Origin: JBGSYJ01 sp041748075 | Lineage (GTDB): Bacteria; Acidobacteriota; Thermoanaerobaculia; Gp7-AA8 | Assembly: GCA_041748075.1 (NCBI GenBank) | Contig: JBGTDX010000174.1 | Coordinates: forward strand, 1-21,076 | Length of the DNA stretch: 21,076 nt | Direction: 5' to 3' | In this document: piece by piece, positions 15,102-21,076 of the stretch | Numbering within the stretch: the stretch's first letter is position 1 | Layout: each line of letters opens with the position of its first letter | The notes under the pieces: model-generated | Databases searched by the model: none | What the model was told of the DNA's origin: nothing | The model's input: only the letters and a program-made list of their open reading frames with translations | Translations under genes and position numbers: made by a program

Positions 15102-16414
15102 TGACACGCTGCCGCTCCCTGTCGAGCCCCTACGATCCTCGTCTGTCTCGAATGCTCGCTGCCTACCTCGCGACCGGCCTTTTCTTCATGCTTCTGCCGG
15201 GCACGCTGTTCGGTGTCGCTCAGCTCCTGACGATCTCGGCGAGCCATACGCCGGCCGCGGCGGACGCAGGCTGGGTGCAGGCTCACGGTCACGCACAGAT
15301 CTTCGGCTGGCTCGGCACGTTCATCCTCGGCATCGGCTACTATGCGATCCCTCGGCTCCGCTCGGCCGCATGGTCGCCGCTCGCCGCGTGGAGCACATAC
15401 GTTCTGTGGACAGCAGGGGTGACGATGCGATGGGCAGTCGGCACCTGGCCATGGCATTGGCGCATTCTCTTTCCGTTGAGCGGGGCACTCGAGCTTGCGG
15501 CGGTTGTGGTCTTTTGCGCCTCCGTTTTTCTGGCGCGCAGCGGAGCTCAGGATCAGAAGTGGCGAACATCGATCATCATGATCACAGCGGGCGGGTGCGG
15601 AATGGCGGTTGCCGGGGGTCTGGGAGCATGGCAGTCCTTTCTCGTCGCGGGCAGTGGCGACGCTCCCCTTTTTTCGTTCGAGTTCAATCAGCGATACCTG
15701 GTTCTGGTCACATGGGGATTCATCGTTCCATTCATCTGGGGGTTCTCGACGCGCTGGCTGCCTCCGCTCCTGGGGCTGCGTAAGACGCTCAGGTCCCTGC
15801 TTGTTCCCGCATTGGCTGTGCTCGGGATCGGCGTGGTGACCGCGCTTACGGGCGCACCTTTGCTCGCTTCGGTGCTCCTTCTCGTATCGGCAATGCTGTT
15901 CGTGCTTGCCCTCCGCCTCTGGCAGCCGGCCGACCGGGAGCCGAAGCTCCGGGGCGTGCATGCCTCGACGCCGTGGTTCCTTCGCCTCGCATACGGATGG
16001 CTCGTGGTTGCAGCTCTTCTCGCAGTCGCCTCCGCCTCGGAGCCACTGCCCAACGGATGGGCCGGCGCCTCGCGCCATGCGCTCACGGTCGGCTTCTTCA
16101 CGGTCGTCGTGTTCGCGATCGGTCCGCGGGTTCTTCCATCATTTCTCGGTGTCGGCTCTATCTGGAGCCCCCGTCTGATGGCCGCGGTCCTTCTGCTCGC
16201 AAACGTCGGTTGCTCCCTCCGGGTCGTCTCCCAAGTGCTCGCATACGAAGGGATCAGTCAGACCGCGTGGTCTCTGCTGCCTGTCTCGGCACTCATCGAA
16301 ATGTTTGCCGTGGGAGGGTTCGTTCTGAATATGATGATGACTTTCACGACCGGCTCGCGAGCTGAATTCGTCGAGGATCTTCAGGGTGAAGCGGGCCTGG
16401 TCGTCCAGAGCTGA
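15101..16414 (+). CDS. NnrS-like polytopic membrane protein
   Basis: The 437-residue product has about twelve hydrophobic segments and almost no soluble domain. An early motif WVQAHGHAQIFGWLGTF (His62, His64) and a late HALTVGFFTVVVFAIGPRVLP resemble the paired histidine-bearing helices of NnrS proteins. NnrS proteins bind heme and copper and are linked to nitric oxide stress in denitrifiers. The first motif also recalls subunit I-like heme-copper proteins, so I give no gene symbol. The gene is divergent from the nar-act operon and shares its control region; the downstream regulator begins two bases after its stop, so the two form an operon. The start at 15101 fits the promoter geometry. The next in-frame ATG (15152) would trim 17 residues and still keep all membrane segments. 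The context suggests a role in handling nitrite-derived NO. Confidence 0.7.
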   Translation: MTRCRSLSSPYDPRLSRMLAAYLATGLFFMLLPGTLFGVAQLLTISASHTPAAADAGWVQAHGHAQIFGWLGTFILGIGYYAIPRLRSAAWSPLAAWSTYVLWTAGVTMRWAVGTWPWHWRILFPLSGALELAAVVVFCASVFLARSGAQDQKWRTSIIMITAGGCGMAVAGGLGAWQSFLVAGSGDAPLFSFEFNQRYLVLVTWGFIVPFIWGFSTRWLPPLLGLRKTLRSLLVPALAVLGIGVVTALTGAPLLASVLLLVSAMLFVLALRLWQPADREPKLRGVHASTPWFLRLAYGWLVVAALLAVASASEPLPNGWAGASRHALTVGFFTVVVFAIGPRVLPSFLGVGSIWSPRLMAAVLLLANVGCSLRVVSQVLAYEGISQTAWSLLPVSALIEMFAVGGFVLNMMMTFTTGSRAEFVEDLQGEAGLVVQS

Positions 16415-16416
16415 TT

Positions 16417-17109
16417 GTGGAAGACGCCGTCGACATTCTTTCTCGCATCGCGCTTTTCGCGGACCTCTCGGAGCACGAGTTGCGCGAGCTGGCCGGCCAC
16501 ACGGCAAGACGCCAGTTCCGAGCCGGAGAACGGCTTTTTTCGGAGGGCGATCCATGCCAGGGGTTCTTCGTGCTTCAGGCGGGCGAGGTAAAGGTTTTCA
16601 AGACCGCCGTCTCGGGGCGCGAGCAGGTGCTGACCATGGAGCATGCGGGTAACTCCATCGCAGAAGTACCGGTGTTCGATGGGGGACCATATCCAGCGTC
16701 CGCGGTGGCGGTCTCTGACGCGACGCTGCTCTTTGTCAGCAAGCGCGATTTTCGGACGCTCGTTCTCGATAATCCGGAAGTCGGACTGAAAGTGCTCAAG
16801 GCCGTCGGCTCGAGATTGCGGCGTCTCGTCGCGCTCATCGAAGAGCTCTCCTTCACGACTGTCCGCGGACGACTCGTCATGCTCCTGGTTCGTCTGCTGC
16901 GTGAGGATGGGCAGGCCACTGAACGCGGTCACGAGATCACGCTGCCTCCGAATCAGGAGCTCGCGTCGCAGATCGGTACCGTAAAAGAGCTCGTCTCCCG
17001 TAACCTCGGGCGTCTGCAGGCGGAGGGGCTCATCCGCATCGACGGGAAGCGCGTCATTGTGCCGGAGATTGACGCACTTGCGGGTTCCATCGAGGGGGAC
17101 TATCACTGA
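16417..17109 (+). CDS. Crp/Fnr-superfamily transcriptional regulator, DNR/NnrR-like
   Basis: The 230-residue protein has an N-terminal cyclic-nucleotide-type sensor domain (about 10-125), a dimer helix (about 128-155), and a winged helix-turn-helix (about 170-217). In the recognition helix VKELVSRNLGRLQ, Glu191, Ser194 and Arg195 align with Glu209, Ser212 and Arg213 of FNR. In that group these residues read TGA-type half-sites rather than the TGTGA sites of CRP. It has only one cysteine (Cys47), so it cannot hold an FNR iron-sulfur cluster. The FDGGPYPASAVAV segment, in place of the cAMP pocket, resembles DNR-type nitrogen-oxide sensors. The start is a GTG at 16417, two bases after the nnrS-like stop. 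The nearby ATGAC-N4-GTCAT sites are its likely targets, including autoregulation. Confidence 0.88.
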   Translation: MEDAVDILSRIALFADLSEHELRELAGHTARRQFRAGERLFSEGDPCQGFFVLQAGEVKVFKTAVSGREQVLTMEHAGNSIAEVPVFDGGPYPASAVAVSDATLLFVSKRDFRTLVLDNPEVGLKVLKAVGSRLRRLVALIEELSFTTVRGRLVMLLVRLLREDGQATERGHEITLPPNQELASQIGTVKELVSRNLGRLQAEGLIRIDGKRVIVPEIDALAGSIEGDYH

Positions 17110-17422
17110 TGCGCTTTTTGCAAGCGCGCTTCCGCACGTGGATGAAACAGCCTACATGCCTTCTGCGGCTCTCATAACGACCTGCCTGTATCTCGCATCT
17201 GGCGTACGTCACGGCCTGGAAATGCGCGGCGAGGCTCGTGCACAACCCTCGGACGGGATTGTCCCGCACGTCGCATCCCTGATTCGCCAGGTAGCGGCGG
17301 ATTTCCGATCCGCCGTTCCTCGGATTGTCTGGAGCTCGCGGGTTATGGAGCGACGTCTCGGGATGAATGCCCCAGATTTCGAACCTCGTCACTCCTGGAA
17401 CGAGGGACATCGGAATGTCCCT
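17110..17422. repeat. Gene-free spacer rich in short inverted repeats
   Basis: I see no gene in this 313-base convergent spacer. It contains several hairpins: GCGCTT/AAGCGC at 17111-17127, CGGGA/TCCCG at 17254-17266 (3-base loop), CGGCGGAT/ATCCGCCG at 17295-17315 (5-base loop), and GAGGGACAT/ATGTCCCTC at 17402-17423. An open frame spanning 17057-17431 on the plus strand and one on the opposite strand both overlap the regulator's end, lack ribosome sites and resemble no protein. The density of palindromes suggests extragenic repeat elements, but no copy elsewhere is visible to confirm this. Confidence 0.5.
17111..17127 (+). terminator. Small hairpin just after the regulator gene
   Basis: GCGCTT (17111-17116) pairs with AAGCGC (17122-17127) around a 5-base loop, beginning one base after the regulator's stop codon. 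There is no T-run after the stem, so intrinsic termination would be weak. It may instead protect the 3' end. Confidence 0.35.
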
Positions 17423-17423
17423 C
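17402..17423 (-). terminator. Strong hairpin with a UNCG-type loop downstream of the sigma factor gene
   Basis: GAGGGACAT (17402-17410) pairs perfectly with ATGTCCCTC (17415-17423). Read on the minus strand, the 4-base loop is TCCG, which belongs to the very stable UNCG tetraloop class. The stem starts within the TAG stop of the sigma factor gene. There is no long U-tract after it, so it may act as an atypical terminator or as a 3' stability element. The convergent layout would let it serve both flanking transcripts. Confidence 0.5.
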
Positions 17424-18643
17424 TACTTTGACTCCGCGAGCCGCCGCTCCAGATACTTCCGCTCCGCTGGATTCGTCACGAGCGCAATCGCCCGTCGATA
17501 TGCACTCTCCGCCTCCCCATTCCGCCCGAGTCGTCGCAGCAGGTCGGCCTTCGACGCGGGAAGCAGGTGGTACTCCGCGAGCTCGCCTCCCGCTTCGATC
17601 CGCTCGATCCACTCGAGTCCCTGCCCGATCTCGGTTGCAAGACCGTGGGCAACCGCTGCGTTGAGCTCGACGACGGGCGTCGGCAGGAAGCGGAGGAGCA
17701 TTTCATACAGCGCGGCGATCTGCGGCCAGTCGGTCTGCTCCGGAACCGAAGCCTCCGCATGAACGGCGGCGATCGCCGCCTGAATCTGATAGGGACCTGG
17801 ACGGCCCGACTTCAGCGTCTCTTCGATGATGCCGATTCCTTCAGAAATCTCCTCACGATTCCAGAGAGTCCGGTCGTGCTGCTCCATTGGCACGAGCACG
17901 CCGTCAGCTGAGACCCGCGCCGCCCGCCGCGCATCCGTCAACAGCATCAGGGCGAGCAGCCCGCGAGCCTCGGAAACTTCAGGCATCAGTCCCACGGTCA
18001 ATCGCGAGAGCCGAATCGCCTCCGCGATCAGGTCGGGACGCAGGAGCGACGCGGCATCGGTCGACGCGTACCCTTCGTTGAAGATCAGATAGAGCACCGA
18101 CAGAACGGTATCGATTCGCTCGGGGAGCCTCTCACGCGACGGGATCTCGTACGGGATGCGCGCTTCGCGGATCTTCTTCTTCGCGCGAACGAGCCGCTGC
18201 GCCGTCGTCGCTTCCGGCTCGACGAACGCGCGGGCGATCTCACGCGTCGTGAGGCCGCCGAGGGTGCGGAGCGCGAGTGCGCACCGTGCTTCGGGTTTGA
18301 GCGCAGGATGGCAGCACGTGAACAGCAGCCGCAACCTGTCGTCTTCGACACCCGAAGGATCGGGCTCTTCCGCTTCCGTCGTCTCCGCTTCGAGATCGTC
18401 GGGCAGCGTTGTTGTTCGGTCTCGACGCATGCGATCGATCGCGATCCGTCGCGACACGGTGTTGAGCCATGCTCCCGGCTGATCAGGTACGCCGTTGCGC
18501 TGCCAGGAAGACAGCGCCCGTGCGCAGCCTTCCTGCAGCGCATCCTCGGCCGCATCGATGTCGCCCGTCAGGCGGATCAGTCCGGCGAGAACCCGCCGGC
18601 CATCGGTCCGGTAAACGTCCTCCACGATGCGACCGAGGAACAT
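17423..18643 (-). CDS. ECF-family RNA polymerase sigma factor, ECF42 type with TPR-like C-terminal extension
   Basis: The 406-residue protein is about twice the size of an ordinary ECF sigma factor. Residues about 5-75 form sigma region 2 (VYRTDGRRVLAGLIRLTGDIDAAEDALQEG is the diagnostic stretch, in part), and about 105-165 form region 4 (LGGLTTREIARAF...AQRLVRAKKKIREA). The remaining about 230 residues are helical and TPR-like, ending YRRAIALVTNPAERKYLERRL. ECF42 proteins have this extension and are typically encoded beside DGPF/YCII proteins, as here: the YCII stop is 13 bases upstream. In this group control is thought to run through the C-terminal extension rather than through an anti-sigma factor, and no anti-sigma gene is present. 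The ATG at 18643-18641 has only a weak ribosome site, consistent with coupling to the upstream gene. Confidence 0.9.
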   Translation of the reverse strand: MFLGRIVEDVYRTDGRRVLAGLIRLTGDIDAAEDALQEGCARALSSWQRNGVPDQPGAWLNTVSRRIAIDRMRRDRTTTLPDDLEAETTEAEEPDPSGVEDDRLRLLFTCCHPALKPEARCALALRTLGGLTTREIARAFVEPEATTAQRLVRAKKKIREARIPYEIPSRERLPERIDTVLSVLYLIFNEGYASTDAASLLRPDLIAEAIRLSRLTVGLMPEVSEARGLLALMLLTDARRAARVSADGVLVPMEQHDRTLWNREEISEGIGIIEETLKSGRPGPYQIQAAIAAVHAEASVPEQTDWPQIAALYEMLLRFLPTPVVELNAAVAHGLATEIGQGLEWIERIEAGGELAEYHLLPASKADLLRRLGRNGEAESAYRRAIALVTNPAERKYLERRLAESK

Positions 18644-18656
18644 ACGCCGCCCTGGC

Positions 18657-19007
18657 TCAGCCCTCGGCGCCGAGCGGCCGGATCTCGACGACGCCGTCCT
18701 GCATCGCCGGCATCTTCTCGGCCCACTCGATCGCCTGCTCGAGATTGTCGACCTCGATCACGTAGTAGCCGCCGAGCTGCTCCTTCGTCTCGGCGAACGG
18801 CCCATCGACCGTCTTCGGTTTGCCGCCGTTGAAGCGGATGCTCGTTGCAGTCGCCGTCGGCTTGAGCTCCGCGCCGCCCCGCATGACCCCGGCGTTCGCC
18901 ATCGCCTCGCCGTAGGCACCGTGGTCCGCGAGCACCTTCTCGAGATCGTTCCGACTGGCCGCCTCCCATCGCTTCTCGTTTTCGTAGATCAGAAGAATGT
19001 ATTTCAT
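18657..19007 (-). CDS. YCII-related (DGPF domain) protein
   Basis: This is a 116-residue cytoplasmic protein. It begins MKYILLIYENE, the standard opening of this family, and carries the DGPF signature in TVDGPFAETKEQLGGYYVIEV (bases about 18800-18740), followed by a helix AIEWAEKMP. The biochemical role of DGPF proteins is not established; they share a dimeric ferredoxin-like fold with YciI and accompany ECF42 sigma factors, often as part of the regulon. AAGGAG lies 10 bases before the ATG (19023-19018). The gene probably shares a transcript with the sigma factor gene downstream, starting at the TGTCGA promoter described separately. Confidence 0.92.
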   Translation of the reverse strand: MKYILLIYENEKRWEAASRNDLEKVLADHGAYGEAMANAGVMRGGAELKPTATATSIRFNGGKPKTVDGPFAETKEQLGGYYVIEVDNLEQAIEWAEKMPAMQDGVVEIRPLGAEG

Positions 19008-19055
19008 CGTTCGTACTCTCCTTTTCGACCGCGTCGTGTTGCGGTTCTACCACTT

Positions 19056-19081
19056 GACGCAGCGTGCGAGCGAAATCGACA
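19056..19081 (-). promoter_or_regulatory. Putative ECF42-dependent promoter of the YCII-sigma factor operon
   Basis: On the minus strand TGTCGA (19081-19076) and CGTC (19059-19056) are separated by 16 bases. As I recall it, the conserved ECF42 target promoter has TGTCGA in the -35 region and CG(A/T)C in the -10 region, so both boxes match. Transcription starting about 8-10 bases downstream would give a leader of about 40 bases carrying the YCII ribosome site. The element also lies inside an inverted repeat with 7-base arms, CCACTTG (19050-19056) and CAAGTGG (19080-19086). It predicts positive autoregulation of the operon. Confidence 0.6.
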
Positions 19082-19132
19082 AGTGGAGCGAAAAAGAATA
19101 CGTGAAATCGGGTGAGGCTGGCAGAGCGCATT

Positions 19133-19333
19133 CCCCTCTCCCCGTGTGAACGGGGAGAGGGGTCAGGGGTGGGGCAAGGGGAGAGGGGCCGCGCAGGCAC
19201 TTCGAATGCATCCGACTGGCAAGAGTAGCTGCAAGCCCGCAACGCCCCTCTCCCGGCGCGCGAAGATCTCGCAAGTCCTGAATGTCCGCCCGGATGCGCG
19301 CGCCACCCTCTCCCCGACTTCGCGGGGAGAGGG
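19133..19333. repeat. CCCTCTCCCC inverted-repeat element with G-quadruplex candidate
   Basis: This fills most of a 356-base gene-free spacer (19008-19363). A 13-bp perfect stem pairs 19133-19145 with 19150-19162 around a GTGA loop. A second stem of 11 bp pairs 19306-19316 with 19323-19333. A further copy of CCCCTCTCCC lies at 19245-19254 and can pair with GGGGAGAGGGG at 19178-19188. The plus strand of 19152-19188 has six GGGG tracts with loops of 1-3 bases. The same 10-11 base word recurs in both orientations six times, as in extragenic repeat families of GC-rich genomes. There is no transposase. The stem at 19306-19333 could help to end the VWA gene transcript, although it has no T-run. Confidence 0.75.
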
Positions 19334-19363
19334 AGAGCACCTCGCGAGGCTGCTATCACGCCA

Positions 19364-21076
19364 TCACTGCCCATCCTCCCCCTCCCCCGCGACATACACA
19401 CCCTCCGGACTTCTCAGCCGCTCACCGCTCCTGAGCGAAACCTCGACTGGGCGCCATTCGCTGGCGGATGGTTCCGTCTGATAAATCACAAGCGACTGCT
19501 TTCGCAGATCCTCGCCGATCTCCGCGAAGATCGATTCGAGCTTTTCCAGAGAATCGAGATTGAACGTCCTCCCACCCGTGCTCCTTGTGACCTTATGAAG
19601 TCTTGCCTGTTCCTGACGGACGATCGCCCACGGCGTGTCAATCATGACCGAGTCCCGACCGGTCCGCGGCATGTGAGGGCCGAAATTCGGACGCAGCGAG
19701 AGCACGTAAATGGGAACCCCGCTCCGCCGTGCAACTTCCGCAACCTCGCGTGGGGAGAGCTGGCTGTTCGTATCCATGCCGTCGCTGAAGACCACGAGCG
19801 CTCGACGGGAGCCGGGCGATGGGATCTGCAGAAGAGCGATCGTCATCGCATCGTGGAGGGATGTGATTCCACGCGGCCGGATCGCGAGAATCGCCTTTTC
19901 GATCAGCGCACGATCATTCGTCGGCCAGAGAATACGCGCCGACTGGTTGAATGCAAGCATCATGATGCGGTCACGATCCTCCAGCTGAGTCTCCACGAAC
20001 CGGATTGCAGCCTCCTGCACGTCGAGAATGTGCTCCCCCATGCTGTGTGAAGCGTCGAGAACGAGAGCGATCCGTAGAGGGGATTCTTCTGCGGAGATGA
20101 CTCGATCTACTGCACGCTGCCTCGCCCCTTCCTTCACGACAATCTCTTCGGCGGTCAGCTCACGTTCCGCGTAAACGGGTACCTCGACCAGATGCACTTC
20201 GCTGGCGAGCGTCATGGCGCCTGCGTTCGCTAGCAGCACGTCTTCGACCTCGCTACCATCATCCATGCGCATGACGGCACGAAGGATTCCCCGCTCGCCG
20301 ACCTTGACCTCGAAGCGCGTACGGTATGGCGCAGACGTCATGAGGGCGACGCGCCGATCGTTCCACTCCACCAGGACACTCTCGATCAACCGTCCCCGAG
20401 GGACCTCTGTTGCGACCTCGACATCGACGAATCCATTGAGCTCGTGAGTAGAAGGTTCAACGATTCGAATCGCGAATTCATCGCTGCGCCGATTCACGAC
20501 GACTCTCGTGCGATCTGAAACACGTCCTGCGGCGTCGAGTGAGCGGACCTCGAGGATCTGACGCTGCGGAATCCTCCCGAAATCGATTGAGGTTGCGAAC
20601 GGTGCGCGTCTGGACGAGGCGACGAGACGACCATCGAGCCGGAACTCGACGAGTGCCGGCGCTGGTGCAACCGGACGTGGCTGGATCGTTCTCCGTCCGA
20701 CGACTAGCGAGCCGGGGCCACCAAGTCCAAGGACCGACGACGCTCTCTCTTCGGCCGCACGCAGCGCAGCGAGTGCGAGACGATGGTTCACCGCCGAGGC
20801 CACTGCCACCGCGGATCGGTACGAAATGATCGCGTCATCGATCCTGCCTGCCGACATTCGCAGGTTGCCCGCGGCCATCCACCCTTCGAACCGGACGCGA
20901 TCCGTCGATCCATTGTTCGCCAGCTCCAGGAAGAGACCCTCGGACGGCGCAACGCCCTTCTGATGGGCGTTCAGAATCTCGAGCCAGATTGCAGCGAGCT
21001 GCTGATCCTCCGGTTCGGACGATTCGCGGAGTGCTTCGAGAAGCTGCCGTCCCTGAGCCGCCTTGCCCAGTGCGAG
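19364..21076 (-). CDS. VWA domain protein of the acidobacterial VWFA-related family, 5'-truncated by the window edge
   Basis: 570 codons are visible and the frame is open to the right edge, so the start is outside the window. An ATG at 20878 is internal, because homologous-looking helical sequence continues upstream of it. The first about 110 visible residues are Ala- and Leu-rich and TPR-like. A beta-rich middle region follows (REVRSLDAAGRVSDRT-like, Ig/Fn-type). The C-terminal von Willebrand A domain has a MIDAS metal site: DASHS (near base 20056), a Thr in ITSLHD, and FSDGMDTNS. The segments VPVYAERELTAEEIVVKEG and TGGRTFNLDSLEKLESIFAEIGEDLR are typical of the family named for Acidobacteria. 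The function is unknown; a periplasmic or surface adhesion or scaffold role is plausible, but the signal peptide, if any, is off the window. A 356-base repeat-rich spacer separates it from the YCII gene. Confidence 0.85.
   Translation of the reverse strand, partial: LALGKAAQGRQLLEALRESSEPEDQQLAAIWLEILNAHQKGVAPSEGLFLELANNGSTDRVRFEGWMAAGNLRMSAGRIDDAIISYRSAVAVASAVNHRLALAALRAAEERASSVLGLGGPGSLVVGRRTIQPRPVAPAPALVEFRLDGRLVASSRRAPFATSIDFGRIPQRQILEVRSLDAAGRVSDRTRVVVNRRSDEFAIRIVEPSTHELNGFVDVEVATEVPRGRLIESVLVEWNDRRVALMTSAPYRTRFEVKVGERGILRAVMRMDDGSEVEDVLLANAGAMTLASEVHLVEVPVYAERELTAEEIVVKEGARQRAVDRVISAEESPLRIALVLDASHSMGEHILDVQEAAIRFVETQLEDRDRIMMLAFNQSARILWPTNDRALIEKAILAIRPRGITSLHDAMTIALLQIPSPGSRRALVVFSDGMDTNSQLSPREVAEVARRSGVPIYVLSLRPNFGPHMPRTGRDSVMIDTPWAIVRQEQARLHKVTRSTGGRTFNLDSLEKLESIFAEIGEDLRKQSLVIYQTEPSASEWRPVEVSLRSGERLRSPEGVYVAGEGEDGQ

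Noticed and set aside
14495..16078. Minus-strand 527-codon open frame opposite the nnrS-like gene
   Set aside because: It overlaps the narC-like gene in another frame, is charged and low-complexity, and lacks any family resemblance.
17057..17431. Short plus-strand open frame across the hairpin spacer
   Set aside because: It starts inside the regulator gene in another frame, has no ribosome site and encodes no recognisable domain.
1..21076. CRISPR array, tRNA, rRNA, insertion sequence or phage genes
   Set aside because: No regularly spaced direct repeats, cloverleaf-like segments, transposase or phage motifs were seen in the window.

Overview
The window looks like a chromosomal piece of a GC-rich bacterium, most likely an acidobacterium or a close relative. 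This rests on the von Willebrand A protein at the right edge, which resembles the 'VWFA-related Acidobacterial domain' family, on the Alternative Complex III genes, and on the ECF42-type sigma factor paired with a DGPF (YCII) protein. The assignment is inference; there is no rRNA or other taxonomic marker in the window.

Layout. Bases 1-138 (-) hold the start of accA. A small unrecognised helical protein follows at 219-746 (+). From 14898 down to 834 (-) there is one continuous run of ten genes: a diheme cytochrome c resembling Thermus NarC, then narG, narH, narJ, narI, then actA, actB, a fused actC-actD, actE and actF. Eight of the nine junctions are stop/start overlaps of 1-13 bases; only narG-narH has a gap, of 21 bases. 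The arrangement predicts a single roughly 14-kb transcript encoding a membrane nitrate reductase and a complete quinol:cytochrome c oxidoreductase (Alternative Complex III, ACIII). No terminal oxidase and no nitrate transporter are present in the window.

Divergent from this operon are two (+) genes: an NnrS-like membrane protein (15101-16414) and a Crp/Fnr-superfamily regulator of the DNR/NnrR type (16417-17109). The shared 202-base control region holds two matching palindromes of form ATGAC-N4-GTCAT. Each sits where an FNR-type class II activator site (centre -41.5) would sit for the two divergent promoters. The regulator's recognition helix keeps the Glu...Ser-Arg residues of the FNR/DNR group. 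This gives a self-contained model: a nitrogen-oxide-responsive regulator driving both the Nar-ACIII operon and its own operon.

To the right lies a 313-base hairpin-rich spacer, then a (-) pair comprising a DGPF/YCII protein (18657-19007) and an ECF42 sigma factor with a TPR-like C-terminal extension (17423-18643). Upstream of the pair is a TGTCGA-N16-CGTC element that matches the ECF42 promoter motif as I recall it. A 356-base spacer follows, with inverted CCCTCTCCCC-type repeats and a six-tract G-quadruplex candidate, and then the 5'-truncated VWA protein (19364-21076, -).

Working together: NarGHI reduces nitrate on the cytoplasmic side with quinol electrons. ACIII oxidises quinol and delivers electrons to periplasmic cytochrome c. 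The NarC-like diheme protein is the obvious candidate to connect cytochrome c with NarI, with ACIII, or with downstream nitrogen-oxide reductases encoded elsewhere. The co-operonic linkage of nar and act genes is the most noteworthy feature of the window.
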